DNA from: Paraburkholderia sartisoli
Lineage (GTDB): Bacteria > Pseudomonadota > Gammaproteobacteria > Burkholderiales > Burkholderiaceae
Length of the DNA: 64,000 bases
Assembly (NCBI RefSeq): GCF_900107685.1
Contig: NZ_FNRQ01000003.1
Coordinates: forward strand, 1-64,000
Reading direction: 5' to 3'
Of the stretch, positions 35,118 through 45,020 are shown piece after piece. Each line of letters starts with the position of its first letter. Within the stretch, counting starts at the first letter, position 1. The notes below the pieces were generated by a model. It was not told the DNA's origin, made no database searches, and saw nothing but the letters and a program-made list of their open reading frames with translations. The position numbers and the translations under genes were made by a program.

Positions 35118-35780
35118 ATGGAGCATCGTTTTGCCGATCGAGCGGAGGCTGGCCGCGTGCTCGCGCGCCAGCTGGGCGCCTATGCCGGCCGCGGCGACGT
35201 CGTGGTGCTGGGTTTGCCGCGCGGCGGCGTGCCGGTCGCGTTCGAAGTGGCAACAGCACTGGGCGCGCCGCTCGACGTGCTGGTGGTCCGCAAGCTGGGC
35301 CTGCCGATGCAGCCGGAACTCGCGATGGGCGCGATTGCGTCGGGCGGCGCGCTTTACGTCGACCGTCAGTTGCGGGGCGAAACCGGCGTGACGGAGGCGG
35401 AATTCGCGCGCGTACACGCGCAGGAGCGCGTCGAACTGGCGCGGCGCGAAGCGCTCTACCGCGACGCGCGGCCCGCCTTGCCGGTTGCCGGACGCACGGT
35501 GATCGTGGTGGATGACGGCATGGCGACGGGCGCGACGCTCAAGGTCGCCGTGGCGGCGCTGCGCGCGAACGCGCCGGCGGCCATCGTCGCGGCGTTGCCG
35601 GTGGCGCCCGCGGATGCGGCGCACCGGCTCGGGGACAGCGTCGATGAACTGGTCTGCGCGATGAAGCCGCACGTTTTCTTCAGCGTGGGTCAGTTTTACG
35701 CGGACTTCAGCGAAACCGATGACGACGAAGTCCGCGACCTGCTCGCCCGCTCACGTCGCGACGCAAGCGGGAACGCCTGA
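35118..35780 (+). CDS. Phosphoribosyltransferase-family protein
   Basis: A 220-residue protein with a type I PRTase fold. The PRPP-binding loop is VIVVDDGMATGATL, and upstream is VLGLPRGGVPVAFEVA. It lacks any adjacent hydrolase domain, such as the fusions of some actinobacterial homologues. The ATG at 35118 is chosen because GAGGG lies just upstream, and ATG 35106 is an alternative. The substrate base is unknown. It is divergent from the GGDEF-EAL gene and convergent with galU. Confidence 0.82.
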   Translation: MEHRFADRAEAGRVLARQLGAYAGRGDVVVLGLPRGGVPVAFEVATALGAPLDVLVVRKLGLPMQPELAMGAIASGGALYVDRQLRGETGVTEAEFARVHAQERVELARREALYRDARPALPVAGRTVIVVDDGMATGATLKVAVAALRANAPAAIVAALPVAPADAAHRLGDSVDELVCAMKPHVFFSVGQFYADFSETDDDEVRDLLARSRRDASGNA

Positions 35781-35793
35781 TGGCGCGATGGAT

Positions 35794-36687
35794 TCAGGCA
35801 GCCTGCGCGGTGAGCGCGAGCGGCAGATAGTCCTGCAGATACGCTTCGAAATCCGCCTTCACTTCGGGATGGCGCAGCGCGAATTCGACGGTCGCCTTCA
35901 GATAGCCAAGCTTGCTGCCGCAATCGAAACGCGTGCCGAAATAGCGGTACGCGAGCACCTGCTCTTCCGTCAGCAGCGACTGCAATGCGTCGGTCAGCTG
36001 CAACTCGCCGCCCGCGCCCGGTTCCAGCGCGCGGATGTGCTTGAAGATCGTCGGCATCAGCACGTAACGGCCCACGACACCGAGGTTCGACGGCGCCGTC
36101 TCGGGCGATGGCTTCTCGACGATCCCCGACAGCTTGATGACGTCCTCTTCCCATTCGCGGCCATCGACCACGCCGTACGAGCGGCTCTTTTCGCGCGCGA
36201 TGGTTTCAACGCCCACCACCGAGCTGTGATAGTGGTTGAAGACGTTGACCAGCTGTTTCATGACGGGCTCGGTGCTGTGCAGCAGATCGTCCGCGAGCAT
36301 CACGGCGAACGGGCTGTCGCCCACCAGCTTTTCCGCGCACAGCACGGCGTGACCGAGGCCGAGCGCCGTCGCCTGGCGAACGTAGAAACAGTCGACGTTC
36401 GCGGGTTTGATGCCACGCACGAGATCGAGCAGTTCTTCCTTGCCGCGTGCCTCGAGCTCGGCTTCGATTTCATATGACTTGTCGAAGTGATCTTCAATGG
36501 CGCGCTTGCTGCGGCCCGTGACGAAGATCATTTCCGTGATGCCCGCCTCGATCGCTTCTTCCACCGCGTACTGGATCAGGGGCTTGTCGACTATCGGCAG
36601 CATTTCCTTCGGGCTCGCCTTGGTGGCGGGCAAAAAGCGCGTGCCGAGGCCCGCCACGGGAAACACGGCTTTAGTGACTTTCAGCAT
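35794..36687 (-). CDS. galU: UTP-glucose-1-phosphate uridylyltransferase
   Basis: A 297-residue nucleotidyltransferase that makes UDP-glucose from UTP and glucose-1-phosphate. The sugar-nucleotide motif [18 protein letters not shown] is followed by [19 protein letters not shown], and the fold runs to the end in typical GalU order. The start [10 protein letters not shown] is chosen because the family opens here. It supplies UDP-glucose to Ugd and the glycosyltransferases of the locus, in the place of bceT of cepacian clusters. Confidence 0.93.
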   Translation of the reverse strand: MLKVTKAVFPVAGLGTRFLPATKASPKEMLPIVDKPLIQYAVEEAIEAGITEMIFVTGRSKRAIEDHFDKSYEIEAELEARGKEELLDLVRGIKPANVDCFYVRQATALGLGHAVLCAEKLVGDSPFAVMLADDLLHSTEPVMKQLVNVFNHYHSSVVGVETIAREKSRSYGVVDGREWEEDVIKLSGIVEKPSPETAPSNLGVVGRYVLMPTIFKHIRALEPGAGGELQLTDALQSLLTEEQVLAYRYFGTRFDCGSKLGYLKATVEFALRHPEVKADFEAYLQDYLPLALTAQAA

Positions 36688-36933
36688 GGTTGTGCTCTCA
36701 CATCTGTGGATGACGATGCGTGCCACCCGACTCCGGCGGCGCTACGCTCCCTGAAAAGATTAGCGGAAAATAAATCGTCCGGAGAACCGAAATAACGATT
36801 AAATCGCAATATGCATAATCAATCAGACGGGATTGTCATATTATGAAATTCAGGCGGAAACAGTTACATGCCGGTTAAATGAAAGGCGGAAGGATTTTCC
36901 GACCTTGCAGGCAGCATGCGACGCCTGGTGAAT

Positions 36934-36955
36934 AAAATCCGCGTGAGCGGATTTT
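36934..36955 (-). terminator. Intrinsic terminator after the 48-aa membrane protein gene
   Basis: AAAATCCGC and GCGGATTTT form a perfect nine-base stem around a GTGA loop, six bases downstream of the stop codon of the small gene at 36961. On the minus strand a TTTTATT run follows. It supports that gene as a real transcription unit. Confidence 0.65.
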
Positions 36956-36960
36956 CTGAA

Positions 36961-37107
36961 TTACTCGTTCTCGTCCATGGGCGGCAACTTGTTGCCCTGA
37001 TTCATCCGGAACCGGCTGATCGGCTCGTTCCTCAATGCCTCGCGATACGCGGAAATCGCGACGAGGATCAGCAATACGGCGACACCTGCCAGCAGATGCA
37101 TGTTCAT
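36961..37107 (-). CDS. 48-residue single-pass membrane protein
   Basis: The frame starts MNMHLLAGVAVLLILVAISA, one hydrophobic helix of about 16 residues, followed by a basic and polar tail (YREALRNEPISRF... ending DENE). A strong GAGGGAG site lies upstream of the start, and a terminator follows six bases after the stop, so it should be a monocistronic gene. The helix has few charges near its N-terminus, so topology is unclear. I recognise no family. It lies between galU and the acyltransferase gene of the exopolysaccharide locus. Confidence 0.65.
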   Translation of the reverse strand: MNMHLLAGVAVLLILVAISAYREALRNEPISRFRMNQGNKLPPMDENE

Positions 37108-37369
37108 GGCGCTACTCCCTCATTTCAGCAATCCAGCCTTCAAACTAGCATGACAAAAACGGATAAATAATTCGCCCGTCTGAATCCATTTATTTTCATT
37201 ACCGGGCCGTCATCTGAATGCCTTTTAATTACTTTTGAAAGGCGATTTTTTATTCATTTATTCATTGCCGCCGCGCATTACGATACTCATGCGGCCGCGT
37301 GCGTCCATGACGGTCCGCCATCGCCGCATCGGCACCAGCGTTCTCGAACGCATGAACCAGGGATTCCGT

Positions 37370-38560
37370 ATGAGCGACCCGGCATCGAATGCCTCCGGCA
37401 CATCGCTGCCGTTCACATCCGCCTCGCGCACCCACACGCGTACCGAAAGCGTCGCGCGAGAGCACGTTGTCGACGCGATGCGGGGCTTCGCCGCCCTGCT
37501 CGTGGCCTATTTCCACTGCCGTCAGGTCACGTGGGTCGGCATGGAGACGTTTCATCGCACCGCCGGCAAGGTGCTCGACCTCAACACGATCGTCGCGTAC
37601 CTGACGCTGCCGGTCGCATGGGGCTCGGCAGGCGTGCCGATTTTCTTCGTCATCAGCGGCTACTGCATCCATCGCGGCGGCGCGCGGCGGCTGGCCGCGA
37701 ATCCGTCATTCAGGCTCGATGCGGTGAACTTCTGGGCACGCCGTTTCGCCCGCATCTATCCGGTGCTGCTGGCGGCGCTCCTGCTCACGTTCGCGCTCGA
37801 TTCGATCAGCTACCATCTGCCGCCCGTGAGTCACAAGCTGAAGGACATCGGCCTTCCGGTGTTCCTCGTGAATCTCTTCTCGCTGCAGGGCGTGGCGGGC
37901 CGAACCTATGGTTCGAACGGCGCGCTGTGGACGCTCTCGCTCGAAGTGCAGTTCTACGCCGTCTATCCGCTGCTGTTCGCGTTGCGCCGCCGGCTCGACA
38001 TGCGCTGGGTCGTCGCGATCGTCGCGGCGCTCAATGTCGTGTCGGCGCTCGTGCTGGAGCGCCACGACATGCAGTTTTTCACGTCGTACTGGCTCTCGTG
38101 GACGCTCGGCGCCTGGATCGCCGAAGCGAAAGCGCATGCGGGCACCCGTGCGCGCCCGCGTTCGCGATGGCTTTATGCCGGCGCGGCCGCGTTCACCCTC
38201 GCCGGCTTCGTCGCGTTTCACTTCGGGCAATACGTTGCGTTCCAGCTGTGGGCCGCCGGTTTCGCGTGCTATCTGCTGAAGGCGCTCGATCGTCCCGATT
38301 CGAAGGCCCCGCGCTTTCCGCTGCTGTCGCATCTCGGCGACTTCAGTTTTTCGCTCTACGTCGTCCACCTGCCGCTTTTCGTGTTGCTGTCAGCGCTGGT
38401 GTTTCATTCTTCGCTACAGGTCGCGATCTGGCCTTCGTTCGCGTTCCTGCTGCTCGCCATTCCGTTCGCGTGGGTGTTTTACCGTCTGGTCGAACTGCCC
38501 GCGATGAAGTGGTCGGCAAGCCTCAAGCCCAAGGCAAAAGCGGCGCCCGCTCGAACCTGA
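37370..38560 (+). CDS. Acyltransferase 3 family membrane protein
   Basis: A 396-residue O-acyltransferase of the OafA/NodX family with about ten membrane segments. The catalytic-region motif AMRGFAALLVAYFHC carries the expected His after Arg. Such enzymes add acetyl or succinyl groups to exopolysaccharide sugars. Start MSDPASNASG is chosen after AGGGA, and ATG 37352 is possible. It holds the position of bceS in cepacian clusters, but on the opposite strand to its neighbours. Confidence 0.85.
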   Translation: MSDPASNASGTSLPFTSASRTHTRTESVAREHVVDAMRGFAALLVAYFHCRQVTWVGMETFHRTAGKVLDLNTIVAYLTLPVAWGSAGVPIFFVISGYCIHRGGARRLAANPSFRLDAVNFWARRFARIYPVLLAALLLTFALDSISYHLPPVSHKLKDIGLPVFLVNLFSLQGVAGRTYGSNGALWTLSLEVQFYAVYPLLFALRRRLDMRWVVAIVAALNVVSALVLERHDMQFFTSYWLSWTLGAWIAEAKAHAGTRARPRSRWLYAGAAAFTLAGFVAFHFGQYVAFQLWAAGFACYLLKALDRPDSKAPRFPLLSHLGDFSFSLYVVHLPLFVLLSALVFHSSLQVAIWPSFAFLLLAIPFAWVFYRLVELPAMKWSASLKPKAKAAPART

Positions 38561-38604
38561 GCAGGCGCCGCCTGGCTGTTGATTCCTGTCGTTTCCCGTT
38601 TGTG

Positions 38605-38632
38605 CCGGCCGCTGATGCGGCCGGTTTCATTT
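38605..38632 (+). terminator. Intrinsic terminator after the acyltransferase gene
   Basis: CCGGCCGC-TGAT-GCGGCCGG forms a perfect eight-base-pair GC-rich hairpin followed by TTTCATTT, 45 bases after the acyltransferase stop. It separates this gene from the convergent glycosyltransferase gene. Confidence 0.7.
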
Positions 38633-38654
38633 CGATTCCACCGGTAACGCCGCA

Positions 38655-41171
38655 CTACGCGACGGCCGCTTTCTTCAGCTTCCCGCGCTTGCCCGCCTGC
38701 CCCGCCACGTTCTTCAGAATGCGCTCGACGCCAGCGACATAGTTCGCCGTACCGAAGCGCCGCACCGCCGTGCGATGACCGTTCGCGACAATCCGTTCGC
38801 GTAACGCAACGTCCGCCTGAAGGTTATCGAGCGTTTGGGCTAGCGCGCCCGCATCGCCCGGCTCGCACAGCAATCCGTCCACACCGTCTTCGACGATTTC
38901 GAGCACGCCGCCCGCGCGCGCGGCAACCACCGGACGCAGCGCGAGCATGCCTTCGACGATCACGCGTCCAAACGGCTCCGGCGTGATCGACGTATGCGCG
39001 ACGACATCCACCGCGCACATGCAGGCCGCGACATCGTGCTGGAATCCGAGGAAATGAACGCGTTCGGCAAGACCGTTCGCTTCGACGAACGCACGCAGCC
39101 CGGCTTCGTATTCGTCATCTTCGCCAAAGAGCGCCGCACCGACGAACACCGCGTGCATGCGCGGGTTGTGCAGCATCGCTTCGAGCATCACGTGCTGGCC
39201 CTTCCAGTGCGCGAGGCGGCTGAACGAGCCGACGAGAAACGCGTCCTGCGGCAAGCCCAGCCGCGTGCGCAGGCTGCGTTGCGGCACACCGCGCAACGCA
39301 TCGAACGGTGCAGCGGAAATGCCGTTGAACACGACGTCGATCCGCTTCCGGTCGAAGCCGGTCAGATCGGAAAACGCCCGCGCCGAAGCCTCCGAATTCG
39401 CGACCACATGCGCAAGCCCGAACTTCGCGCACCACTTGATGATCGCCAGCTGCTTGCGGCCAAAGTGCTCCGCGCTGACGATGTCGCGCAGATGCCAGAC
39501 CACCGGCTTGCGCGCGAGCCTGCCGGCCAGCGCGCCGATCACCATCGCGCGCTGCGTGTTCGCGTAAATCACGTCGGCCTTACGCGCGCGTGCCGTCACG
39601 GCGCGTACGAGCGAGGCAAGCCCCGTTAGCGCCGGACCTTTCGGCAGCTTGCCGCCCTGCTTGCGCACGTGGCGCAGCGCACCGGCGTCCAGCACGTCGA
39701 CCGCGACGCCGGCTTCGTCGAGCGCGGTGCGAAACGGACCATCGTCGAAGAGCGCGACCTGGATGCGCGCGCGCAGCGTCTTCACGACTTCGAGCAGCGA
39801 CAGCTCGGCGCCGCCCAGCACGCCGCTCTGGTCGATCGCGAGCACGCCGATGCTGCCGGCCTTGAGCGCGCCGTCGGAAGGCGGCGTGGCATCGAACGCA
39901 GGCAGCGTTGCATTGCGCAGCGCCGGCACCTTCTCCTTGACGTGTTCGAAAAAGCGCTCGCGGAAGTAGCGCGCCGAAAACTGCTCCGCGTTCGCGCGGC
40001 AATCCGCGGGCGAAAAACGCCCACGATTGTCGTCGAACGCCTCGACGGCCGCGATGATCGAAGCGGTGCTCTGTTCGTCGAAGAACATGCCCGTGGGCCG
40101 CGCGTCATACAGGTCGCGCACCGTTTCGAGCGCGCCGCCCTTGCCGTACGCGATGACCGGCGTGCCGCACGCCTGCGCCTCGACCACCGAGATGCCGAAG
40201 TCTTCCTCGGCGGCGAACACGAACGCCTTCGCGCGACGCATCTGGTCGTGCAGCACCGCGAACGGCTGGTAACCCATGATCTCGACGTTCGGCGTCGCCT
40301 TCGCGCGGATCTTCTGCATGTCGGGGCCGTCGCCGATCACGACGAGACGCCGCCCGGGCATCTTCGCAAATGCCTCGACGATCAGATCGATTTTCTTGTA
40401 CGGCACCATGCGCGAAGCGGTCAGATAGAAATCTTCCTTGTGCTCGTTGACGAGAAACGCGTCGACGTCGACAGGCGGAAAGATGACCTGCGCATCGCGC
40501 TGATAAACCTTCCTGATACGCCGCGCGATAAACGCCGAATTGGCGACGAACTCGTCCACGGAATTCGACGTGCGGATATCCCAGTTGCGGATGTAGTGAA
40601 GAATCAGCCGCGCGATGACGGAACGCGGGCCGTTGATCAGGTTCGACTGCTTCAGGTATTGATGTTGCAGATCCCACGCATAGCGGATCGGCGAATGCAC
40701 GTAGCTGATATGGACCTGATCGGGGCCCGTCAGCACGCCCTTCGCGACAGCGTGGCTGCTGGAAATCACTACGTCGTAGGCGGACACGTCGAGCTGCTCG
40801 ATCGCAAGCGGCATCAGCGGCAGCATCGCGCGGTACTTCGTGCGCGCGAGCGGCAGGTTCTGGATAAACGACGTGGTCACCGGCTTGTTGCGGATGAACG
40901 CGCGGTCGTCGAGAAAGTCGACGAGGCTGAACAGGTCCGCATCCGGAAAGCACGCGATGATCTGTTCGAGCACGCGTTCGGCGCCCGCGTAGGTGACGAG
41001 CCAGTCATGCACGATCGCCACGCGAACGGACTTGCCCGAAGGCGGCGGGCGGCGCGCCGGCAGTTCCGGGCGCGGTGCGGGCAACAGCGCATCGGGGATG
41101 CGCGTGGCGGGCGCGGCCGGTGCGTCAGGGTTCGCGCGCAGGACGGGTTCGTCAAGGACGTCGTGGTTCAT
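38655..41171 (-). CDS. bceR: Two-domain GT4 glycosyltransferase (BceR-like)
   Basis: An 838-residue protein with two complete GT4-type glycosyltransferases in tandem. The first covers about residues 45-400 (IVHDWLVTYAGAERV, then EEDFGISVVEAQACGTPVIA). The second covers about 470-838 (IDQSGVLGGAELSLLE, then TPEPFGRVIVEGMLALRPVVA). Each module has the E-x7-E type motif. The order next to the flippase matches BceR of cepacian clusters, which is also bifunctional. The frame opens upstream, but MNHDVLDEPVL has GAGGAAAAGCG and overlaps the flippase stop (ATGA). Acceptor and donor sugars are unknown. Confidence 0.82.
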   Translation of the reverse strand: MNHDVLDEPVLRANPDAPAAPATRIPDALLPAPRPELPARRPPPSGKSVRVAIVHDWLVTYAGAERVLEQIIACFPDADLFSLVDFLDDRAFIRNKPVTTSFIQNLPLARTKYRAMLPLMPLAIEQLDVSAYDVVISSSHAVAKGVLTGPDQVHISYVHSPIRYAWDLQHQYLKQSNLINGPRSVIARLILHYIRNWDIRTSNSVDEFVANSAFIARRIRKVYQRDAQVIFPPVDVDAFLVNEHKEDFYLTASRMVPYKKIDLIVEAFAKMPGRRLVVIGDGPDMQKIRAKATPNVEIMGYQPFAVLHDQMRRAKAFVFAAEEDFGISVVEAQACGTPVIAYGKGGALETVRDLYDARPTGMFFDEQSTASIIAAVEAFDDNRGRFSPADCRANAEQFSARYFRERFFEHVKEKVPALRNATLPAFDATPPSDGALKAGSIGVLAIDQSGVLGGAELSLLEVVKTLRARIQVALFDDGPFRTALDEAGVAVDVLDAGALRHVRKQGGKLPKGPALTGLASLVRAVTARARKADVIYANTQRAMVIGALAGRLARKPVVWHLRDIVSAEHFGRKQLAIIKWCAKFGLAHVVANSEASARAFSDLTGFDRKRIDVVFNGISAAPFDALRGVPQRSLRTRLGLPQDAFLVGSFSRLAHWKGQHVMLEAMLHNPRMHAVFVGAALFGEDDEYEAGLRAFVEANGLAERVHFLGFQHDVAACMCAVDVVAHTSITPEPFGRVIVEGMLALRPVVAARAGGVLEIVEDGVDGLLCEPGDAGALAQTLDNLQADVALRERIVANGHRTAVRRFGTANYVAGVERILKNVAGQAGKRGKLKKAAVA

Positions 41172-42634
41172 GCGCTTTTCCTCGGGTTCAGTCGCAGCAA
41201 CAGCGAGCGGGCAAGCCCGCGCACCGCGGGTGTCATCGTGAGAGACCAGCCGGTATTCGCGAGCACGACGAGCGCGCCCGCCGCGAGTGCTATCGCGAAG
41301 CTCGACAGGAAGTCGGCGAGATACAGGCTGCCCAGCAGAAAGACGAGATGCGGCAACATGTCGAGCCAGATGGGCCGGGCGCGGATCGCCGAGAGCCACA
41401 ACAGCACCGCGTAATCGAAGAGCGAGCGCGCGGCCACGATCACCGCCGCGCCCGTGAGGCCGAAATGCGCGATGCCGAACCACAGGCCCGCTGCGAAGAG
41501 CGGCAGCTCGACGAGCGCGACCTTGGCGGCCGCTGCAGGGTTGACCTGCGACTGGATCAGCACGCGCGTGACGTTCGCCTGCCCGATGAGCCAGACGCTC
41601 AACACGAGAATGCGGCCTACAGGTGCCGCTTCGCGTGCGAGTTCAGCGCCCACCCACAGATGCAGAAACGGCTCGAGCCCGAAAATCGCGACGATCGCAA
41701 CGGGTGTGAACACCGCGTTGAGAAATTCGAGTGCCTGTTGCGCGAGCACGTCCGCATGATCGCGCCGCACGGCGGACAGGCGGGGAAAGAGCGTGCGCAC
41801 CACCGCCGTCGAAACGATGTTGAGCCGGTAGACGAGATTCTGCGGCACCGTGTAATACGTGACGAAGCGCGCGCCCATTGCCGTGCCGAGCATCATGCGG
41901 TCGAGCGAATCGGAGACCATGTTCGTCGTGCTCGTGACGAGCATCCAGCCGCCAAAGTTGAAGAGGCCCTTGGTGACCTTCAACTGCGGTGGCATGACGC
42001 GGCGAATGCCGAGCACCTTGAGCGCCGAGTGCCCCAGCAGCAGCCCGGCCAGAAGCCGTGCCACAACCGCCGCGGCCAGCACGCTTTGCAGGTTCGGTGC
42101 GACGAACCACGCGGCGGCGAGCGGCAGCAGCTGGAACAGGAACGTGCCGATCGTCTGGTTCGTGTTGTAGATGCCAAAGCGTTCGGCGCCGTTGATCGAA
42201 CCGGCAAACACCCACGAGACGTTCGCAATCGGAATCGCGATGGCGAGCCACGGCAGCGCCATATACACCTCGTGCTGCAACGCCGGCGATACGCGCGTGA
42301 AATACGCGGTGTAGATGAACGCGCCGAAATAGATCACGAGGCCGCCGACGATGCCGGTGCCGAGGTTGAGCCAGAACGCGCTCCAGAACACCCGCGCGCA
42401 TTCTTCGTCGTCGTTCGAGGCGCGCGCCTTCGAGATGTGGTTCTGCGCGGCCATGCTCATGCCGAGATCGAGAATCCCGAAGTAGCCGATCAGCGTCCAC
42501 ACGAGGCTGATCACGCCGTACCGTTCCACGCCCAGCGCCTTGATGTAGGCCGGCACCGTCACGAGCGATACGAAAGTTGGCAGCACCAGCCCGAAAAAGT
42601 TGATCGCTACGTTCTTGAGGATGCCTTTTTCCAT
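41168..42634 (-). CDS. bceQ: Polysaccharide flippase (Wzx-like; BceQ-like)
   Basis: A 488-residue membrane protein with about 12-14 hydrophobic segments. It starts MEKGILKNVAINFFGLVLP, the usual polytopic opening of Wzx/MOP transporters. It should move the undecaprenyl-linked repeat unit across the inner membrane. Its stop overlaps the start of the two-domain glycosyltransferase gene. Confidence 0.87.
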   Translation of the reverse strand: MEKGILKNVAINFFGLVLPTFVSLVTVPAYIKALGVERYGVISLVWTLIGYFGILDLGMSMAAQNHISKARASNDDEECARVFWSAFWLNLGTGIVGGLVIYFGAFIYTAYFTRVSPALQHEVYMALPWLAIAIPIANVSWVFAGSINGAERFGIYNTNQTIGTFLFQLLPLAAAWFVAPNLQSVLAAAVVARLLAGLLLGHSALKVLGIRRVMPPQLKVTKGLFNFGGWMLVTSTTNMVSDSLDRMMLGTAMGARFVTYYTVPQNLVYRLNIVSTAVVRTLFPRLSAVRRDHADVLAQQALEFLNAVFTPVAIVAIFGLEPFLHLWVGAELAREAAPVGRILVLSVWLIGQANVTRVLIQSQVNPAAAAKVALVELPLFAAGLWFGIAHFGLTGAAVIVAARSLFDYAVLLWLSAIRARPIWLDMLPHLVFLLGSLYLADFLSSFAIALAAGALVVLANTGWSLTMTPAVRGLARSLLLRLNPRKSA

Positions 42635-42763
42635 CAGATGCCTTAGAGTCAGTAATGCGTCCGCCGCCTGCGCGCCGGGAGATGCTTCGAGTAAAGCACG
42701 TAAAAAATGACACCTGGCGGTGTTGCGCGCCAGGAAAATAATCCGCTCGGGTGCGAAGAAAAT

Positions 42764-42777
42764 GCCTTGAAAAAGGC
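42764..42777 (-). terminator. Weak hairpin in the gap downstream of the beta-propeller gene
   Basis: GCCTT-GAAA-AAGGC is followed by ATTTTC on the minus strand, about 18 bases past the propeller stop. The five-base stem makes it a weak intrinsic terminator. The 160-bp gap to the flippase gene is more AT-rich than its surroundings. Confidence 0.4.
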
Positions 42778-42794
42778 TTTAAAACACTTTTGTG

Positions 42795-45020
42795 TCAGGT
42801 GGGCTTCCAGCGATACATCAGCACCTTGCCGCGCGCGTCTTCCTCGACGAATATCAGGTATTCGCCATCGCCGCGCCTGAATGCGCTGATGCCGTTCGGC
42901 ACGTCGACCCAGCCCGATGCGCGGCCCACTTCCGGACCCGGCCGGAAGACGCCCACTTCGCGGCCGGATGCCTTGTCGTACACGTGAACGGTCGCGAAGG
43001 GTTCGACGGCGAAGATGTACTGGCCTTCGACCGCGAAGCCCATGATCGTCGAGACCGGCCGCGCCTTCGTTTCCCATGGCAGCGTGATCGCGTAGCGCTG
43101 CACCGGCTTGCCCGACGACCACTTGTCGTAACGCACCAGCACGCGGCCCGCTTCCTTCCAGAACGCCCGGTCCACGCCGAGATCGGCCGTATAGCCCGAC
43201 GCGTACATCGTGTCGGTGTCCGCGTCATACACGGCGCGGCGCAGTTCCGTAAACGGCGCGGGCACCGGATACGTCGTCATGTCGGACCACGCGTAGATCG
43301 GGTTACCCTTCGCATCCAGCCCGCCGAAATGCAGGCGGAAAATGCCCTTCTTGTCACGCGCGCGCCAGATGTCGCCGGCGGAATCGACCCACCAGCCCCA
43401 CCCGCCCGGCAGTTTCGCGCCGGTGTTGTTCGGCGAGAATTCGTTCGCATCGAAACGGCCGTTGCCGTTCGTGTCGCGCCAGAGCCAGTCGCCGCCCGGC
43501 GGCGCATTCGGGATGTGTTCGACGGCCTTCGCGCTGCCGGCGATGAATCCCGAGGGAATCGCCGTTTCGCCATCGTGCGCCGCGTCGAAGCGATAGATCT
43601 TGATGTGATCCGCGTACATGTCCGTGAGAAACAGGAACGTACGCCCCTTCAACCTGCGCGCGATCGGCAGACCCGGCCACTCGGCCACCGTAAACACCGG
43701 GTCTTCCGGATACTTGAAGCGGTTCGACAGAAAGCCCACGTATTTCCAGTCCTGTCCCGCCGGCTTCGACAGATCGAGTTCAAACCGCTTGTTGCCGGTG
43801 TAGACGCTGTCGGGCCGCGACGGATCCATCCACGCGCCATCGACGAACAGCAGCCCCTGCAACTGCCACAACTGGCGCCCATCCGGGGCGTAGCTCTCGA
43901 GCGTCGCACCCAGATTCGCGCCGATCACCTTGCGTATCGGGCCAACACCATTGCACGACACATACACGTTGCCGCGCGCATCGACGCCCACGCCCGTCAG
44001 CCCATTGAAGCGCTGCGGCCCCGGCCTGCCGGAGACGCCGGAGAAAATGCCACCGCGTTCTCCGAGCGTGCCGCTCATCGCATAGCGGCCATTCGTCCGG
44101 CTGAAAAACAGCACCTGCTGACGCGGGCCGTTGTCGGCCACCAGCACGCGGCCCTGGCCGTCGACCGCGACGTCCGCGACCACCGTGTCGTCCGGCAGCG
44201 GCAACGTGTCGTTCAGACGCTGCCCGTCGGCCGTGTAATGCAACACGCGCCGCGTACGGTCGCCGCGCGGGCCGCTCAATACCCAGAGCGTGCCGTCCGG
44301 CGCGAGAGCAATACGGCCCGGTTCCGGCACGCTCCAGGTCGTTTTCTGCAGCATCGACTCGGCGTCGTAGACCTCGATGCGGTCACGCGCGGTGTTCGCC
44401 ACGTAGAGCGTCGTGTCGTTCGCGGCGAGCCCGTCGATCTCCGCCTTCTGGTCGGACGGCACTTCGTTCACCATCAGAAAGCTGGCCGCGAGCCGTGCAC
44501 GCGGATCGAGCGCGAGCGATACGTTCGCGCCGCTGTGAAACGGCGCGCTGCGCTTCGGATCGGCGATCTCGCGACGCGACACGCCGTACCACTGCTTGCC
44601 CTTCTCCGGCCACACGCCGGGCGAAACCAGATGGCCGCGTTCGTTGCCGACCGAAACCGCCAGAAACTCGTACTTGTGGTTGATCGCGACGGCCGTGCCG
44701 CCCAGGTTGCCCCAGCCGTGCGTGTCGCTCGCGACACCGAGCACCTTGCCGTTCTGATAGATGCTCGCCTCGGCGCCGCTCTCGTCCCAGATCGTGTTCG
44801 TGTACACCTTGCCATCGGGCGAAACGGCGATCGCGGCGATGTCGATCTGCATCCACGTGCCGTTGCCGAAACCGAACGTGTTGCCGATCCACGACGTCTT
44901 CACGTTCAGCACGTTTTCGGCATGCAGCGGGCACGATGCCAGCGACGCCCAGAAGAGCAGCGCGCACAGGCGCTTTGCCACGGAACCAGCGAACTGCGAG
45001 GCAGACAGTGAACGCGGCAA
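42795..45020 (-). CDS. Secreted beta-propeller-like protein with an EF-hand-like loop
   Basis: A 741-residue exported protein of unknown function, in the position of bceP. It starts at a TTG preceded by GGAGGA. The signal peptide ends near LASCPLHAE. Repeats of the NHL/SMP-30 kind (LAPDGTLWVLSG, VDGQGRVLVADNG, VDARGNVYVSCNG) suggest a propeller. DTNGNGRFDANE is a 12-residue EF-hand-type calcium loop. The frame extends about 100 codons upstream, but that part has no family features. A role in processing or binding surface polysaccharide is inferred from context alone. Confidence 0.75.
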   Translation of the reverse strand: MPRSLSASQFAGSVAKRLCALLFWASLASCPLHAENVLNVKTSWIGNTFGFGNGTWMQIDIAAIAVSPDGKVYTNTIWDESGAEASIYQNGKVLGVASDTHGWGNLGGTAVAINHKYEFLAVSVGNERGHLVSPGVWPEKGKQWYGVSRREIADPKRSAPFHSGANVSLALDPRARLAASFLMVNEVPSDQKAEIDGLAANDTTLYVANTARDRIEVYDAESMLQKTTWSVPEPGRIALAPDGTLWVLSGPRGDRTRRVLHYTADGQRLNDTLPLPDDTVVADVAVDGQGRVLVADNGPRQQVLFFSRTNGRYAMSGTLGERGGIFSGVSGRPGPQRFNGLTGVGVDARGNVYVSCNGVGPIRKVIGANLGATLESYAPDGRQLWQLQGLLFVDGAWMDPSRPDSVYTGNKRFELDLSKPAGQDWKYVGFLSNRFKYPEDPVFTVAEWPGLPIARRLKGRTFLFLTDMYADHIKIYRFDAAHDGETAIPSGFIAGSAKAVEHIPNAPPGGDWLWRDTNGNGRFDANEFSPNNTGAKLPGGWGWWVDSAGDIWRARDKKGIFRLHFGGLDAKGNPIYAWSDMTTYPVPAPFTELRRAVYDADTDTMYASGYTADLGVDRAFWKEAGRVLVRYDKWSSGKPVQRYAITLPWETKARPVSTIMGFAVEGQYIFAVEPFATVHVYDKASGREVGVFRPGPEVGRASGWVDVPNGISAFRRGDGEYLIFVEEDARGKVLMYRWKPT

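Noticed and set aside
42792..45011. 739-codon plus-strand frame opposite the propeller gene
   Set aside because: Antisense to the propeller gene, with repetitive R/H/A-rich composition and no domain.
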